Shown: in pieces, positions 18,301 through 26,626 of the stretch | Position numbering within the stretch: the first letter of the stretch is position 1 | How the letters are laid out: every line of letters begins with the position of its first letter | Assembly: GCF_001553605.1 (NCBI RefSeq) | Contig: NZ_CP014229.1 | Location: 1,516,501-1,580,500 of the forward strand | Direction of reading: 5' to 3' | Source of the DNA: Desulfovibrio fairfieldensis | GTDB lineage: Bacteria > Desulfobacterota > Desulfovibrionia > Desulfovibrionales > Desulfovibrionaceae | DNA length: 64,000 nt | Made by a program: the position numbers and the translations under genes | Notes under the pieces: generated by a model | Database searches by the model: none | What the model was told of the DNA's origin: nothing | The model's input: only the letters and a program-made list of their open reading frames with translations

Positions 18301-19004
18301 AAGGCGAAGACATTGCCGTACATGTCGGCGATGACCTGGATTTCAATGTGGCGCACGCCGCTCAGAAATTTTTCCACAAAAAGACGCGGGTTGCCGAACG
18401 AGGCCTGGGCCATGGAAGAGGCCTTGAAAAAGGCGTCTTCCAGCTCGGCTTCGTTATGAATGGCGAAAATGCCCCGGCCGCCGCCGCCGCCCTCGGCCTT
18501 GAGCATGATGGGCAGGCCAATCTCGCTGATCAGACGGCGGGCCGTGGAAATATCCACCGCTCCGTCGGAACCGGGCACCACGGGAATGCCCAGTTTACGG
18601 GCCACCTCGCGCGCCTGGACCTTGTTGCCCAAGAGGTTCATGGCCTCGGCCGTGGCGCCGATAAAGGTAATACCGGCTTCCTTGCAGCGTTGAGGAAAGC
18701 GCGTGTCCTCGGAGGCGAAGCCCCAGCCGGGATGGATGCCCACCACGCCGCGCTGCTTGGCCATGTCGATGATTCTGTCGATGTCCAGATACGCGCGCGG
18801 CTCGCTGCCCAGCAGCACCAACTCCTGGGCCGTGGAGGCGGCAGGAGCGGTCTTGTCCACGTCTGTGGCGGTCATGGCCGCCACCGCGTCAAAGCGCTCC
18901 CGGATGGAACGGCAAATGCGCCGGGCCGGAATGCCCCGGTTCGCCACCAGAATGACCTTGCCCTTCAGAAAATCCTGCACTTCCGCGAATGTCTTGTTGG
19001 CCAT
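15303..19004 (-). CDS. pyc: Pyruvate carboxylase (biotin-dependent), with C-terminal zinc-ribbon-like tail
   Basis: This enzyme carboxylates pyruvate to oxaloacetate. The biotin carboxylase domain lies at about residues 13-460, with a glycine-rich A-E-G-G-G-G-G-R-G ATP loop. The carboxyltransferase domain starts near 530 with D-T-T-P-R-D. The biotinyl domain is at about 1125-1195. The biotin-site motif reads I-M-K-Q with K1161 as expected biotin carrier, instead of the canonical A-M-K-M. After the biotinyl domain comes a tail with C-x4-C and C-x2-C, which looks like a zinc ribbon and is not usual in pyruvate carboxylases. Length is 1233 residues (usual about 1150). birA lies 14 nt upstream in the same direction. 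Confidence 0.92.
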   Translation of the reverse strand: MANKTFAEVQDFLKGKVILVANRGIPARRICRSIRERFDAVAAMTATDVDKTAPAASTAQELVLLGSEPRAYLDIDRIIDMAKQRGVVGIHPGWGFASEDTRFPQRCKEAGITFIGATAEAMNLLGNKVQAREVARKLGIPVVPGSDGAVDISTARRLISEIGLPIMLKAEGGGGGRGIFAIHNEAELEDAFFKASSMAQASFGNPRLFVEKFLSGVRHIEIQVIADMYGNVFAFDERDCTVQRNHQKLIEITPSPWPGVTRELRERLKDYSRRLVRAVGYHSLATVEFLVTAEGTPYLIEVNTRLQVEHGITECRYGIDLVEEQIAVAFGAELRYREENLRPSYCAMQVRINCENPQDNFAPNSGLISRYVSPGGLGVRLDSNISAGYEFPANYDSAGALLIAYAHDWEKTLGIMDRALGEYVIGGIKTTIPFFRKVIKNPLFRKGDINTNFIADHPELMLYTDLAPEGERLARLVAEISAKGFNPYVQLGEYRSATTPCLGPFEPVLPTISTAARRQPSPYPQGDRLATLDFIRDSGYVHFTDTTPRDFTQSNSGNRFRLAEDRLIGPYLDNVGYFSIENGGGAHFHVAMMANMTYPFTEAREWNSFAPKTLKQLLVRSTNVLGYTPQPRNLMRKTGEMICDYYQVVRCFDFLNHVENMRPIAEVVMSRKDVIFQPALSMSWAKGFDVAHYLNVTEAILRMVGDVMGVDPKEASRHIILGLKDMGGVCPPRFMTALVGALRKAWPELVLHYHRHYTDGLFVPACGAAAKAGAHILDVGLGAAVRSYGQGDVLSTMAYLEDELGLQCHLNKNALRDANFVCKQIMPYYDRYCAPYFQGIDYDVTLHGMPGGATSSSQEGAMKQGYIHLLPYMLKFLEGTRQIVRYHDVTPGSQITWNTAFLAVTGAWKRGGEEEVRFLLEVLGEVTRTPEAELSPEMHKARLSIYQDCNDAFRNLLLGKFGKLPLGFPADWVYESAFGSDWKSAIARRTENSPLETLPDANLAAEEKACTEILKRRPNEEEFVLYLNHPADALKTVQFKAKFGDPNNLPLHVWFEGLKVGQDLYFNDTSGKPHHLALLSISRPNEAGISICRYVLDSEFMSCEVQVSQPSAQKGKGTLMADPSNRYHVAAPSNGDLWVMYVHPGEVVKAGEELFNVSIMKQEKAVLAPVDGIVKRVLKTADFKESKQMVSVREGELIVELGPVPRMCSNEACGQPIPMENAAFCPYCGSRVG

Positions 19005-19018
19005 GCCTTTTCAGCCCT

Positions 19019-19843
19019 TTATGATAATCTTTCGGAAAGCCGGAGGCTTCCGCTTAACCATTCCTCACAGCGGCCGTTGCGCAACAGGCGCAGCCCCCCC
19101 GCCGGGGTCAGACCTTCCAGTCTGCCGCGGACGCTACGACCTCCGTCGATCAGCTCCACGTCCCTGCCGCGCCAGAGCAGCAATTGTTCAGCCCGTGTTT
19201 TCCACTGCTCGGAAAGAGAGTGGCCGTTGTTATATGCCGAATGCACATGCTTTACAAGCCGCTGCCACAGTTCTTCGGCCAGAGGCGCTGGACGTCCCGG
19301 AACAGGGTGCCGGTCCAAGCTGGCGGCGCGCAGGGCCGCGTCGGCTCGCAACGCATTGTCGGGCGGCGCAAAGGACACATTGACGCCGATGCCGGCCAGC
19401 AGCACGCCGCCCCGCTCTTCCAACAGAATGCCAGCCAGCTTGCGGGGGCCTTCAGGCAGGGAGAGCACCAAGTCATTAGGCCATTTGAGCAGCACGGGCC
19501 AGCCTTCGGCGCGCAGGGCGCAGGCCAGCAGCAGGCCCGTGGCCGGGGCCGCGGCCGTGCCGTCAAAGGGCGGCAGCGAGGGCAGACGCAGGGCGGCATA
19601 GATATTGCCCGGCGGCGATACCCAGTGCCGCCGCAACTGCCCGCGTCCCGACGTCTGGCTGACGGCTTGGACGCTGTCCCAGACGTCCAGCCACCCGCGC
19701 CCGGACAACAAAAAAGCCACGTCCAGGCTGGACGAGACCTCGCCGAAACGCCAGACAAAAGGCGGTCGGACAGAGCCGCCGCCGTTCGCGGCGGGCACGG
19801 AGGCGCTTTCCCCGCGCTCCGGGCTGTGGCATACTGAACTCAT
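19019..19843 (-). CDS. birA: Biotin-[acetyl-CoA-carboxylase] ligase, catalytic domain only
   Basis: This enzyme activates biotin with ATP and attaches it to the target lysine of biotin carriers, here probably the adjacent pyruvate carboxylase. Visible motifs are S-G-R-G-Q-L-R-R-H-W, K-W-P-N-D-L and K-L-A-G-I-L-L-E, then a G-I-G-V-N-V segment. There is no N-terminal helix-turn-helix, so it should not act as the biotin-operon repressor. The assigned ATG (19843-19841) overlaps the oppositely directed ATG of the next gene within one CATG; a GTG near 19802 would be an alternative start. Confidence 0.87.
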   Translation of the reverse strand: MSSVCHSPERGESASVPAANGGGSVRPPFVWRFGEVSSSLDVAFLLSGRGWLDVWDSVQAVSQTSGRGQLRRHWVSPPGNIYAALRLPSLPPFDGTAAAPATGLLLACALRAEGWPVLLKWPNDLVLSLPEGPRKLAGILLEERGGVLLAGIGVNVSFAPPDNALRADAALRAASLDRHPVPGRPAPLAEELWQRLVKHVHSAYNNGHSLSEQWKTRAEQLLLWRGRDVELIDGGRSVRGRLEGLTPAGGLRLLRNGRCEEWLSGSLRLSERLS

Positions 19844-20963
19844 GGAACTTTACCTCGTGGGCGGGGCCGTGCGCGACCTCTTGCTGGGCCGCGTGCCCGT
19901 TGAGCTGGATTTCGCTTTTTCCGGCGACATGGCCGATTTTCTGGCCGCCCATCCCGACGCCCGGCCGGTGGGCAAAAGCGTGCGTGTCTGCCTCTGGCGC
20001 GGCCGGGAATGCATGCCCCTGCGCGGCGGCAGCCTGGAAGCGGACCTTCTGGCCAGGGATCTCACCGTCAATGCCATGGCTCTGGACAGCCGCGGCCTGT
20101 TGCGCTTCCATCCCGAGGCCCTGGCCGATCTGCGCGCCCGCCGCCTGCGGCCCGCCTCGTCCACGGCCCTGGCCGACGACCCGGCGCGGGTCTTCCGTCT
20201 GGCCCGCTTCGCGGCCCAGTGGCCGGACTGGCAAGTGGACGACGCTGCCTACGGACAGATGCGCGCCCTGCCCGCCGCCACTCTGGCGGCCATCCCGGCG
20301 GAACGGGTCTGCCGCGAACTGCGCAAAGCCTTGGCCGCGCCCGCACCCGCGCGTTTTTTTGAAATCCTGGCAAAGGGAAACGCGCTGTCTCCCTGGTTCA
20401 CGGAGCTGGAGGCCGCCCGCGATATTCCGGCCGGACCGGCGCGCTGGCATAAAAATTCCGTCCTGGGCCATACGCTGCGGATCATGAATCTCACCGCAGG
20501 CGACGCCCTGGCCGCCTGGATGGCGATGTGCCATGACCTGGGCAAAGTCAGCACGGACCCGTCCCTGCTCCCGCACCATTACGGCCACGAGCGACGCGGC
20601 GTCGCTCCGGCACTGGCCCTGGCCGAGCGTCTGCGCCTGCCCGTGCTTTTTCGCAAGGCGGGCGCGCTGGCCGCCGCCGAGCACATGAAAGCCGGGATGT
20701 TCCCGACCCTGCGTCCCGGCACCCGGCGCGACCTGCTCTGGCGCGTGCATCAGGCCGGTCTGAGCGCGCCGTTCTGGCGGCTGGCCGACGCGGACAGCAA
20801 CAGCCGCGTCAGCATTGAAGCACGCCGACAGTTGGCCGCCCTGCTGGCCGTCAGCCTGCCGCCGGATTGGCGAAACAAAGGCGAACAGTCCGCGCGCAAG
20901 CTGCGCGAACTGCACTGCCGGGCTCTGGCGGAACTGCCCGCTGACCCCGCTTCAACGCACTGA
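19842..20963 (+). CDS. tRNA nucleotidyltransferase / poly(A) polymerase family protein with HD domain
   Basis: This 373-residue protein belongs to the class II CCA-adding/poly(A) polymerase family. The head motif L-V-G-G-A-V-R-D-L-L-L-G-R is intact at residues 5-17, and the A-R-D-L-T-V-N-A-M-A segment is present near 75-85. The metal-binding D-x-D of the family appears as E-L-D, and the usual R-x-E-R-K strand is not recognisable. The C-terminal half has an HD phosphohydrolase core (L-G-H-T-L and M-C-H-D-L-G-K). It could mature tRNA 3' ends, but the altered catalytic motif leaves the activity open. The start is ATG 19842, because sequence upstream is antisense birA. Confidence 0.78.
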   Translation: MELYLVGGAVRDLLLGRVPVELDFAFSGDMADFLAAHPDARPVGKSVRVCLWRGRECMPLRGGSLEADLLARDLTVNAMALDSRGLLRFHPEALADLRARRLRPASSTALADDPARVFRLARFAAQWPDWQVDDAAYGQMRALPAATLAAIPAERVCRELRKALAAPAPARFFEILAKGNALSPWFTELEAARDIPAGPARWHKNSVLGHTLRIMNLTAGDALAAWMAMCHDLGKVSTDPSLLPHHYGHERRGVAPALALAERLRLPVLFRKAGALAAAEHMKAGMFPTLRPGTRRDLLWRVHQAGLSAPFWRLADADSNSRVSIEARRQLAALLAVSLPPDWRNKGEQSARKLRELHCRALAELPADPASTH

Positions 20964-21002
20964 TGCCTTAGAGCGTTTTGATATTGAAAATATCTCAACG
21001 CG

Positions 21003-21282
21003 TTAGAGCATTTCAACTTTGAAATGCTCTAACGCCGAACACGATGAGGCGCACCGCGAAGACCGACCCGACGGGCGGCCCGTAGGGCCGTGCCTGTAAC
21101 CCAAAGGGCGTACAGGCATCAAGAGCAATGCGGCGTGGATTCCGGAAAAGCGACCGAAGGCAGCCCGAAGGGCTGTCCCCGTTGGCGACAACGGAACCAT
21201 ACGGGGATCGACAGCAGCGATAACCGCTTTTTTCTGGAATGCCCCCTTTGAAACGCAAAGCGTTTCAAAGGTAATCTGCTCT
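21003..21282. repeat. Intergenic repeat element bounded by AGAGCA / TGCTCT
   Basis: The gap between the nucleotidyltransferase gene and ybeY is filled by a structured element. It begins with a 14-bp perfect hairpin (21003-21032, arm TTAGAGCATTTCAA) and ends with an 11-12-bp hairpin (21245-21271, arm CCTTTGAAACG) followed by TGCTCT. The interior contains GCGACCG, CCCGTT and ATCGACAGC blocks in the same order as the element at 31223-31488. The terminal CTA is also the ybeY stop codon read leftward. No open reading frame in it looks real. Confidence 0.65.
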
Positions 21283-21754
21283 AGACGCGCAGAGCCTGCC
21301 GCGCGGCATCAAAACAGGCCGCGCACACCCGGTCCATGGCCGGGCCGTGGTCCAAACCCGCCAGGTGGCCCATGCCGTGGGCCAGCAGCCGCAAGGCGTG
21401 CTCCGCCGGCTCCTGTCCGTAAAGCAGGCATTCCCGCGCCAGCGTATCCAGAGAAAGCAGCAATATGCCCGGCAGGTCCTCGCCGCCGGGAAAAGAAAGC
21501 ACATTGGTGGGCCCCATGCAGTTCATGAAACGCCGGTTGGCCGCGCTGACGGCCGCGTCGTCCAACAGATGCAGCTCCACGCTGTCAGGCGCGCCGCTTT
21601 CGGCATCGGCCAGGGCGCGCAACATGATCCGCAGGGCCAAAGCCAGCTCGCGGCGGTTCAGGGGCAACAGCCAGGCATGAGCGGCGTAATGGGGCAGTAT
21701 CCGCACCCGCTCCGCGCATCGCGCGGCTTGCGTATGGACTTTCGCCAGGGCCAT
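21281..21754 (-). CDS. ybeY: YbeY endoribonuclease / rRNA maturation factor
   Basis: This single-domain metal-dependent RNase acts in 16S rRNA 3' maturation and ribosome quality control. The three-histidine zinc motif H-x3-H-x5-H is present as H-G-M-G-H-L-A-G-L-D-H, and the upstream T-N-V-L-S-F-P segment is the usual substrate strand. ATG 21754 gives 157 residues, the normal size; a GTG near 21704 with GGAG ahead of it is an alternative. It follows the pgpH-like stop by 4 nt, in the widely conserved phoH-pgpH-ybeY order. The stop codon is the terminal TAG shared with the flanking repeat element. Confidence 0.88.
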   Translation of the reverse strand: MALAKVHTQAARCAERVRILPHYAAHAWLLPLNRRELALALRIMLRALADAESGAPDSVELHLLDDAAVSAANRRFMNCMGPTNVLSFPGGEDLPGILLLSLDTLARECLLYGQEPAEHALRLLAHGMGHLAGLDHGPAMDRVCAACFDAARQALRV

Positions 21755-21758
21755 GGCC

Positions 21759-24158
21759 TCAATTTCCGCTGCCGGACTGCGGCTCGGTCGCCGGGGTTCC
21801 CGGGCGGCCGGTCTCGTTTTTGCGCGTCTTGGCAGCGGGCAGACCAAGGGGTTCCCCGCCGGGGCGAGCAAGCGGCGCGCCGTTTTTGCCGCAGGGCTGG
21901 GTCTTGCCGTCGCAAGGCTTGGCCTCCGTCCTGCTCTTGTCGGCCTGAGTCACGTCCTTGATCTTGGCTTCCGGATAGGCGATGCGCTGATGGAAAATAC
22001 CCGTCAGGATACGCTGAAAGTTTTCGCTCAGGAAATGCAGATCCTTAAAGGTCAATTCGGATTCGTCCAACTGCCCTTCCGAAAAAATGCCCTTGATAAT
22101 AGTGTCGATATGGCTTTTGATCCGCGCGGGCGTGGGATCGGTCAGGGTACGGCTGCTGGCCTCCACGGAATCCGCCAGCATCAGGATGGCCGCTTCCTTG
22201 GTCTGCGGACGCGGGCCGGGATAGCTGTAATCCGACTCGCGCGGCTTTTCGCCCAGGTTCAGAGCCTTCTGATAGAAGAAACGGACCAGACGCGTGCCGT
22301 GGTGCTGGCGGATGATGTCCGTGATTTCCTGGCCCAACTTATAGCGCTCGGCCAGCTCCGTGCCTTTTTTGACGTGCGAGAGCAGAATCAGGGCGCTCAT
22401 GGACGGGGCCAGCTTGTCATGCTTGTTGGGGCCGCCGAACTGATTCTCGATGAAATATTCCGGATAGGAGAGCTTGCCCACATCGTGATACAGGGCCGCC
22501 ACCTTGCAGAGCAGGCTGTTGGCGCCGATAGCCTTGGCCCCGGCCTCCACCATGTTGGCCACCACCAAGGAGTGATGGTAGGTGCCGGGAATGGTGACCA
22601 TCAGTTCCTGCATCAGGGGCTGTTCCAGGCTCATCAGCTCCATAAGGCGGAAGCGCGTGCTGTAGCCGAAGGTCAGCTCCAGCACCGGGCTCACGGCGAA
22701 AAGCAGAATCAGGGAAAGCAGGCTGTTGATAGCCACGGCGGTCAACTGCACGGGGATTTCCGCCGGAGGCGTCTGGGCCAGCAGCGTCGTGCCGAACCAG
22801 ATCAAAATCTGGCCCACGGTCAGGGGAATCACGCTCCAGACCACATCCTGGCGGCTCTGCGCGCTGGTCACCAGCCAGGTCGCCAGCATGCCGCCCAGAA
22901 AATAGTAAATGAAGAGCGGATAGTCCGCCTGAAACATGAGCATGCAGAGGAGAGAAAGCAACAGGCCCATGGTACAGTAGCGCCGGGCCGCGAACACCAT
23001 AGCTACCAGACCCACGGCCCCGGCCACGGGAAAAGCTGCGGCAAAGGAATTGAGCAGACTTACGCTGTCCATGCGCAGACCCAGCAGATAGACGCTCTTG
23101 GCGCCCACGCCGAACAGGAAGAGCAAAAGGGCGATGAGCAGCATGTCCTTGCAGCGCAACGGCGTGCCGGGCTTGCCGCTGGGGGCCACAAAAAAGCCCA
23201 CGGAAAGCAGTAGAGTGCAGAGAAACGCGCCGCCCGCCGTGCTCCAGCGCATGGGATCAGAGGCGGATTTGTACAGGGTCTGCAATTTGATCTGCTGCTC
23301 GCGGCTCACGCGCTCGCCCTTGCGCAGCACCAGCTCACCCTTCTGGATCTGATAATAAACCGGCTCCACCGTCGCCACCACGGCCGCGCCGCGTTTCTGG
23401 GTAGCCTCGCGGTTCAGGGTCAGGGAAGCGGGCAAGGTGGCTGAGAGCAAAATATTGATGGCCCGGCGGGACTGCGGATTAAGGCTGGGAGCCTGCCGGA
23501 TCTGCGAGGATATCTCGGCCAGGAAGGATTGCACGTCCGGCAGGGAGTTGACGTCCGGGCGCAAAATTTCCGCATTGGTGTCAAGATTACGGATGATCAC
23601 GCCGGAGCGTCCCACCCGCGCCGAGCGGATGTCGCCCACCAAGCCTTCGGCCATGTGCTCGCGGATTTGAGGCAGCAGTTTTTTGAGCAGATAGGTCTGC
23701 ACTTCGGGCAGGGCCAGTTCCGGCAGCACTTCGTCGGCCACGGCGGGAGTCAGCTCTTCCACCAGGCGCTGCAAGGGGGCGTCGGGCACGGGCCTCTGCT
23801 CGCCCGCATTGTTCAGGCTGCGCAGGATTTCCAGAACCCGGCTCTGAAACTGGGTATAGGGCTCAAGGCTCAGGTCATAGACCGGAGGTTGCAGCAAGAG
23901 CACCTGTTTGCGGCGGGCCTTGGTAGCCTGGGTGTCCTCCACCAAAATATCCCGGTCCGCGATGACGTCGTTTTCCGCCACCTGACCGGCCACGTAAATC
24001 CGCTGCACGGCCTCGAAATTGGCCCCGGCCAGCAGGGCCAGAAAAAGCAGCGTGCCGATCAGCGCCCACAGGCCCCAACCGCAGTGATGCCGCACTTTCA
24101 GCGTTTGGATAAGCGCCAGGATGCTAGCCGGACGCACCGTCTTTTTCTGCGTGGTCAT
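21759..24158 (-). CDS. 7TM-HD family membrane protein, PgpH-like cyclic di-AMP phosphodiesterase
   Basis: This 799-residue protein has one N-terminal membrane helix (about 30-50), a large extracytoplasmic domain (about 55-270), a cluster of membrane helices (about 280-480), and a cytoplasmic HD phosphohydrolase with Y-H-H-S-L, Y-H-D-V-G-K-L and a later H-H-G-T. Related proteins hydrolyse cyclic di-AMP. Whether this lineage makes that nucleotide cannot be seen here. The longer frame starts with TTG at 24170; ATG 24158 is preferred. Either start overlaps the end of phoH, implying coupled translation. Confidence 0.85.
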   Translation of the reverse strand: MTTQKKTVRPASILALIQTLKVRHHCGWGLWALIGTLLFLALLAGANFEAVQRIYVAGQVAENDVIADRDILVEDTQATKARRKQVLLLQPPVYDLSLEPYTQFQSRVLEILRSLNNAGEQRPVPDAPLQRLVEELTPAVADEVLPELALPEVQTYLLKKLLPQIREHMAEGLVGDIRSARVGRSGVIIRNLDTNAEILRPDVNSLPDVQSFLAEISSQIRQAPSLNPQSRRAINILLSATLPASLTLNREATQKRGAAVVATVEPVYYQIQKGELVLRKGERVSREQQIKLQTLYKSASDPMRWSTAGGAFLCTLLLSVGFFVAPSGKPGTPLRCKDMLLIALLLFLFGVGAKSVYLLGLRMDSVSLLNSFAAAFPVAGAVGLVAMVFAARRYCTMGLLLSLLCMLMFQADYPLFIYYFLGGMLATWLVTSAQSRQDVVWSVIPLTVGQILIWFGTTLLAQTPPAEIPVQLTAVAINSLLSLILLFAVSPVLELTFGYSTRFRLMELMSLEQPLMQELMVTIPGTYHHSLVVANMVEAGAKAIGANSLLCKVAALYHDVGKLSYPEYFIENQFGGPNKHDKLAPSMSALILLSHVKKGTELAERYKLGQEITDIIRQHHGTRLVRFFYQKALNLGEKPRESDYSYPGPRPQTKEAAILMLADSVEASSRTLTDPTPARIKSHIDTIIKGIFSEGQLDESELTFKDLHFLSENFQRILTGIFHQRIAYPEAKIKDVTQADKSRTEAKPCDGKTQPCGKNGAPLARPGGEPLGLPAAKTRKNETGRPGTPATEPQSGSGN

Positions 24159-25122
24159 AAGCGCTGACAATGGCTCCTACAAGGGGGTGACGCACGACGT
24201 CGGCCTTGCTGAAACGATGAACGGCAAGGCCGGGCACGTTATGCAGGACGTTCAGGGCATGGATCAGGCCCGAGCGCGGCCGGGCGCCGCCGGGCTGCAT
24301 GGGCAGGTCGATCTGGGTGGTGTCGCCGGTGACCACCATGCGCGAGCCGAAGCCCATGCGGGTCAGGAACATCTTCATCTGCTCCTGGGTGGTGTTCTGG
24401 GCCTCGTCCAGAATGATGAAGGCGTCGTTGAGGGTACGCCCGCGCATAAAAGCCAAGGGGGCCACTTCAATAGAGCCCACTTCCAGCATGGAGGCCACCT
24501 TGGCCTGGGGCATCATGTCGTGCAGGGCGTCATACAGGGGCCGCAGATACGGGTTCACCTTATCGGCCAGGTCGCCGGGCAGGAAGCCCAGGCGTTCGCC
24601 CGCCTCCACAGCCGGCCTGGTCAACACGATACGTTTGACCCGGTGCTGCTGAAACATGGACAGGGCCATGGCCACGGCCAGATAGGTCTTGCCTGTGCCC
24701 GCGGGCCCCACGGCGAAAACCAACTCATGCCGCCGCAAAAGTTCCAGATAGGTCTTTTGCGCCACATTGCGCGCGGTGACGGTTTTGCGCGGCGTATTCA
24801 CAAAGACGGCGTCACGGAAGACCTGGCCGAGGTTCAAGCCGGGATCGGCCCTGAGCATCTCGTAGGCACGGGCCATGTCCTGTTGGCTCAGCGCAAGGCC
24901 GCCGCGCAGAAGATCGTAGAGCTGCACAAAGACATTGCACAGGCTCTGCCGCACGTCCGGATCCGGGCTCTCAATAAAGATGCTGGCCCCGCGATTGCCG
25001 ATATGCGCGCCGCTGGCTGCCGCCAAGAGGTCGAGATGCGCATTGTGGGGACCGAAAAGCTGGTTGGCTAGGGCGGGGTCGTCAAACTCCACTGTCTCCA
25101 GCATGGAGGAATGTACTGCCAT
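24124..25122 (-). CDS. phoH: PhoH-like P-loop ATPase
   Basis: This 332-residue cytoplasmic ATPase has Walker A G-P-A-G-T-G-K-T near residue 140 and Walker B F-I-I-L-D-E-A-Q-N near 230. The R-P-A-V-E-A-G-E-R-L-G-F-L-P-G-D stretch is the family signature. PhoH proteins are associated with RNA metabolism and usually lie with ybeY, as here. The final 35 nt overlap the start of the pgpH-like gene. The start is ATG 25122 facing a 165-nt gap shared with the divergent gene at 25289. Confidence 0.9.
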   Translation of the reverse strand: MAVHSSMLETVEFDDPALANQLFGPHNAHLDLLAAASGAHIGNRGASIFIESPDPDVRQSLCNVFVQLYDLLRGGLALSQQDMARAYEMLRADPGLNLGQVFRDAVFVNTPRKTVTARNVAQKTYLELLRRHELVFAVGPAGTGKTYLAVAMALSMFQQHRVKRIVLTRPAVEAGERLGFLPGDLADKVNPYLRPLYDALHDMMPQAKVASMLEVGSIEVAPLAFMRGRTLNDAFIILDEAQNTTQEQMKMFLTRMGFGSRMVVTGDTTQIDLPMQPGGARPRSGLIHALNVLHNVPGLAVHRFSKADVVRHPLVGAIVSAYDHAEKDGASG

Positions 25123-25215
25123 AGGCCATATCTAGCCTATTTCAGCGGGACTGTCCATCTTTTCAAACGACAGGCCCGGTCGGCGGCATGCCTGGAAGCC
25201 GACCCGCATCGTTCC

Positions 25216-25231
25216 TGGCCCGATATTTGCA
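25216..25231 (+). promoter_or_regulatory. Sigma-54 type promoter
   Basis: TGGCCCG-ATAT-TTGCA matches the sigma-54 consensus TGGCACG-N4-TTGCW at all but one position. The invariant GG (25217-25218) and GC (25229-25230) have the required 10-nt spacing. It lies 57 nt upstream of the start at 25289. Sigma-54 promoters require an enhancer-binding activator; no binding site for one was recognised. Confidence 0.65.
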
Positions 25232-25288
25232 AAATTGTCTGCGGCAGGCCCGCGCGCCGGGCACAGGCAAAATCTGCCGGGAGGAACC

Positions 25289-26518
25289 ATGAGCATATCA
25301 GGCATCGGCAACTATAACAACATTCTGCTCCAGTGGCAGGGCCAGCAATTGAAGAGCACGGGCTCGGGCAGCTCCAAGAGCTCCTCCGCCAACAGCCTGA
25401 ACAGCCTCTTCGGCAACACGTCCATGACCAACCAGCTTTCCAGCATGGTGGAGCTGACCAAATATGCCATGGATGCCATGGGGCTTTCCAGCGACAGCCG
25501 GGTGACCTTCAACCAGATCACCAAATACCGCGAACAGTTGCAGAACGAGTTCAGCGCAAGCGTTAAAAACGGCTTGGCCGGGATAGGCATTGATGACATC
25601 AACGGCCTGAGTTTCAGCCTGGATAAAAACGGCAAGCTGACCGCCGCGAGCGACGACGCCTCGGACAGAAAGGCCGCGCAGGCCTGGCTGGACGCCAATC
25701 CCGCCTTGGGCAAGGATCTGCGCAAAGCTCTGACCGATGCCGGCATTGACGCCGAAAGCGCGGTGGATCTGCGCGTCGGTTCCGGCGGCAAGCTCAGTGT
25801 GATCAATACTACCGCCGACAATATGCAGTCGGCACTGAACAGCAATGCGGACCTGACCAACGATCTGCGCGCGGCGCTTAAGAAAATGGGCGTGGATATG
25901 ACCAACGGCCTGAACTTCAAATTAGACGACGAAGGCAATCTGGCTGTCGGCAATGATGTGGAGCAGGCCGAGGCCATCAACCAATGGCTGAAGGAAAATC
26001 CCAAACTGGCCGACGCGGTCAAGGCGCAATTGGAAAAACGCGATGTAGACGCCTCGGCCGTGAGTCTGCGCCTGAACAGCGAAGGCCCTGTGCAGATCAG
26101 CGTGAATAATGCCGGACTCAATGATATCCAGGCCGTGCTGGACAAGCAGGGCGAGGCGGGCAAAAAACTCCATGACGGCCTGGACAGCCTGGGCGTTGAC
26201 CCGAACATCAAGTTTTCCATCCAGGTCAATGACGACGGCAGCGTGACCGTCATCAGCGACCATGCCGACCGCGACAAGGTACAGCAGTTTTTTGACGACA
26301 ACCCCGATCTGATCAAGAAATACCGGCAGATCGAAACCCTGTCCGGCATTGACGACGCCCGCAAAGCCATGCAGGTTTCGCCCACGGCCATGCGCAAACG
26401 CATCCAGATCGAATCCATGGCCGCCTGGTGGGCGGATTCGGGCAGCGCCAGTTCCTATTTCGGCAATTACTCGGGCGGTAATCTCTCCCTGCTGTCCGGG
26501 TTGAACCTCAATGTTTAG
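25289..26518 (+). CDS. Unrecognised tandem-repeat protein under a sigma-54-like promoter
   Basis: I do not recognise this 409-residue protein. The N-terminus (about 1-70) is rich in Ser, Asn, Gln and Gly with no signal peptide. From about residue 75 to 370 there are five degenerate units of 50-60 residues. Each has a helical part with N-P-x-L-x-x-x-L-x-x-A-L, a G-V/I-D turn, and two strands around D-x-x-G-x-L-x-V. The C-terminus (about 375-409) is again Ser/Gly-rich. It has no Cys and no membrane helix. The start is ATG 25289 with GGGAGGAA ahead; upstream codons in frame are promoter sequence. Sigma-54 control and the composition would suit a flagellar or surface-exported protein, but this is a guess. 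Confidence 0.75.
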   Translation: MSISGIGNYNNILLQWQGQQLKSTGSGSSKSSSANSLNSLFGNTSMTNQLSSMVELTKYAMDAMGLSSDSRVTFNQITKYREQLQNEFSASVKNGLAGIGIDDINGLSFSLDKNGKLTAASDDASDRKAAQAWLDANPALGKDLRKALTDAGIDAESAVDLRVGSGGKLSVINTTADNMQSALNSNADLTNDLRAALKKMGVDMTNGLNFKLDDEGNLAVGNDVEQAEAINQWLKENPKLADAVKAQLEKRDVDASAVSLRLNSEGPVQISVNNAGLNDIQAVLDKQGEAGKKLHDGLDSLGVDPNIKFSIQVNDDGSVTVISDHADRDKVQQFFDDNPDLIKKYRQIETLSGIDDARKAMQVSPTAMRKRIQIESMAAWWADSGSASSYFGNYSGGNLSLLSGLNLNV

Positions 26519-26563
26519 CCTTTTCTCCGACCTCGAAACCAACAGAGCGCCCTGACGAAAAAA

Positions 26564-26603
26564 CGGGCCTGCGGACGACATCGCCGACAGGCCCGAGTCT
26601 TTT
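26564..26603 (+). terminator. Terminator of the tandem-repeat gene
   Basis: Stem CGGGCCTG (26564-26571) / CAGGCCCG (26588-26595) is followed by AGTCTTTT, 45 nt past the stop codon. Confidence 0.75.
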
Positions 26604-26626
26604 ATTCACTTGAACCCGGTTTTGCC

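Noticed and set aside
16929..19601. 890-codon rightward open frame
   Set aside because: It is the antisense shadow of pyc and birA in GC-rich DNA. The leftward frames have complete domain motifs; this one has none.
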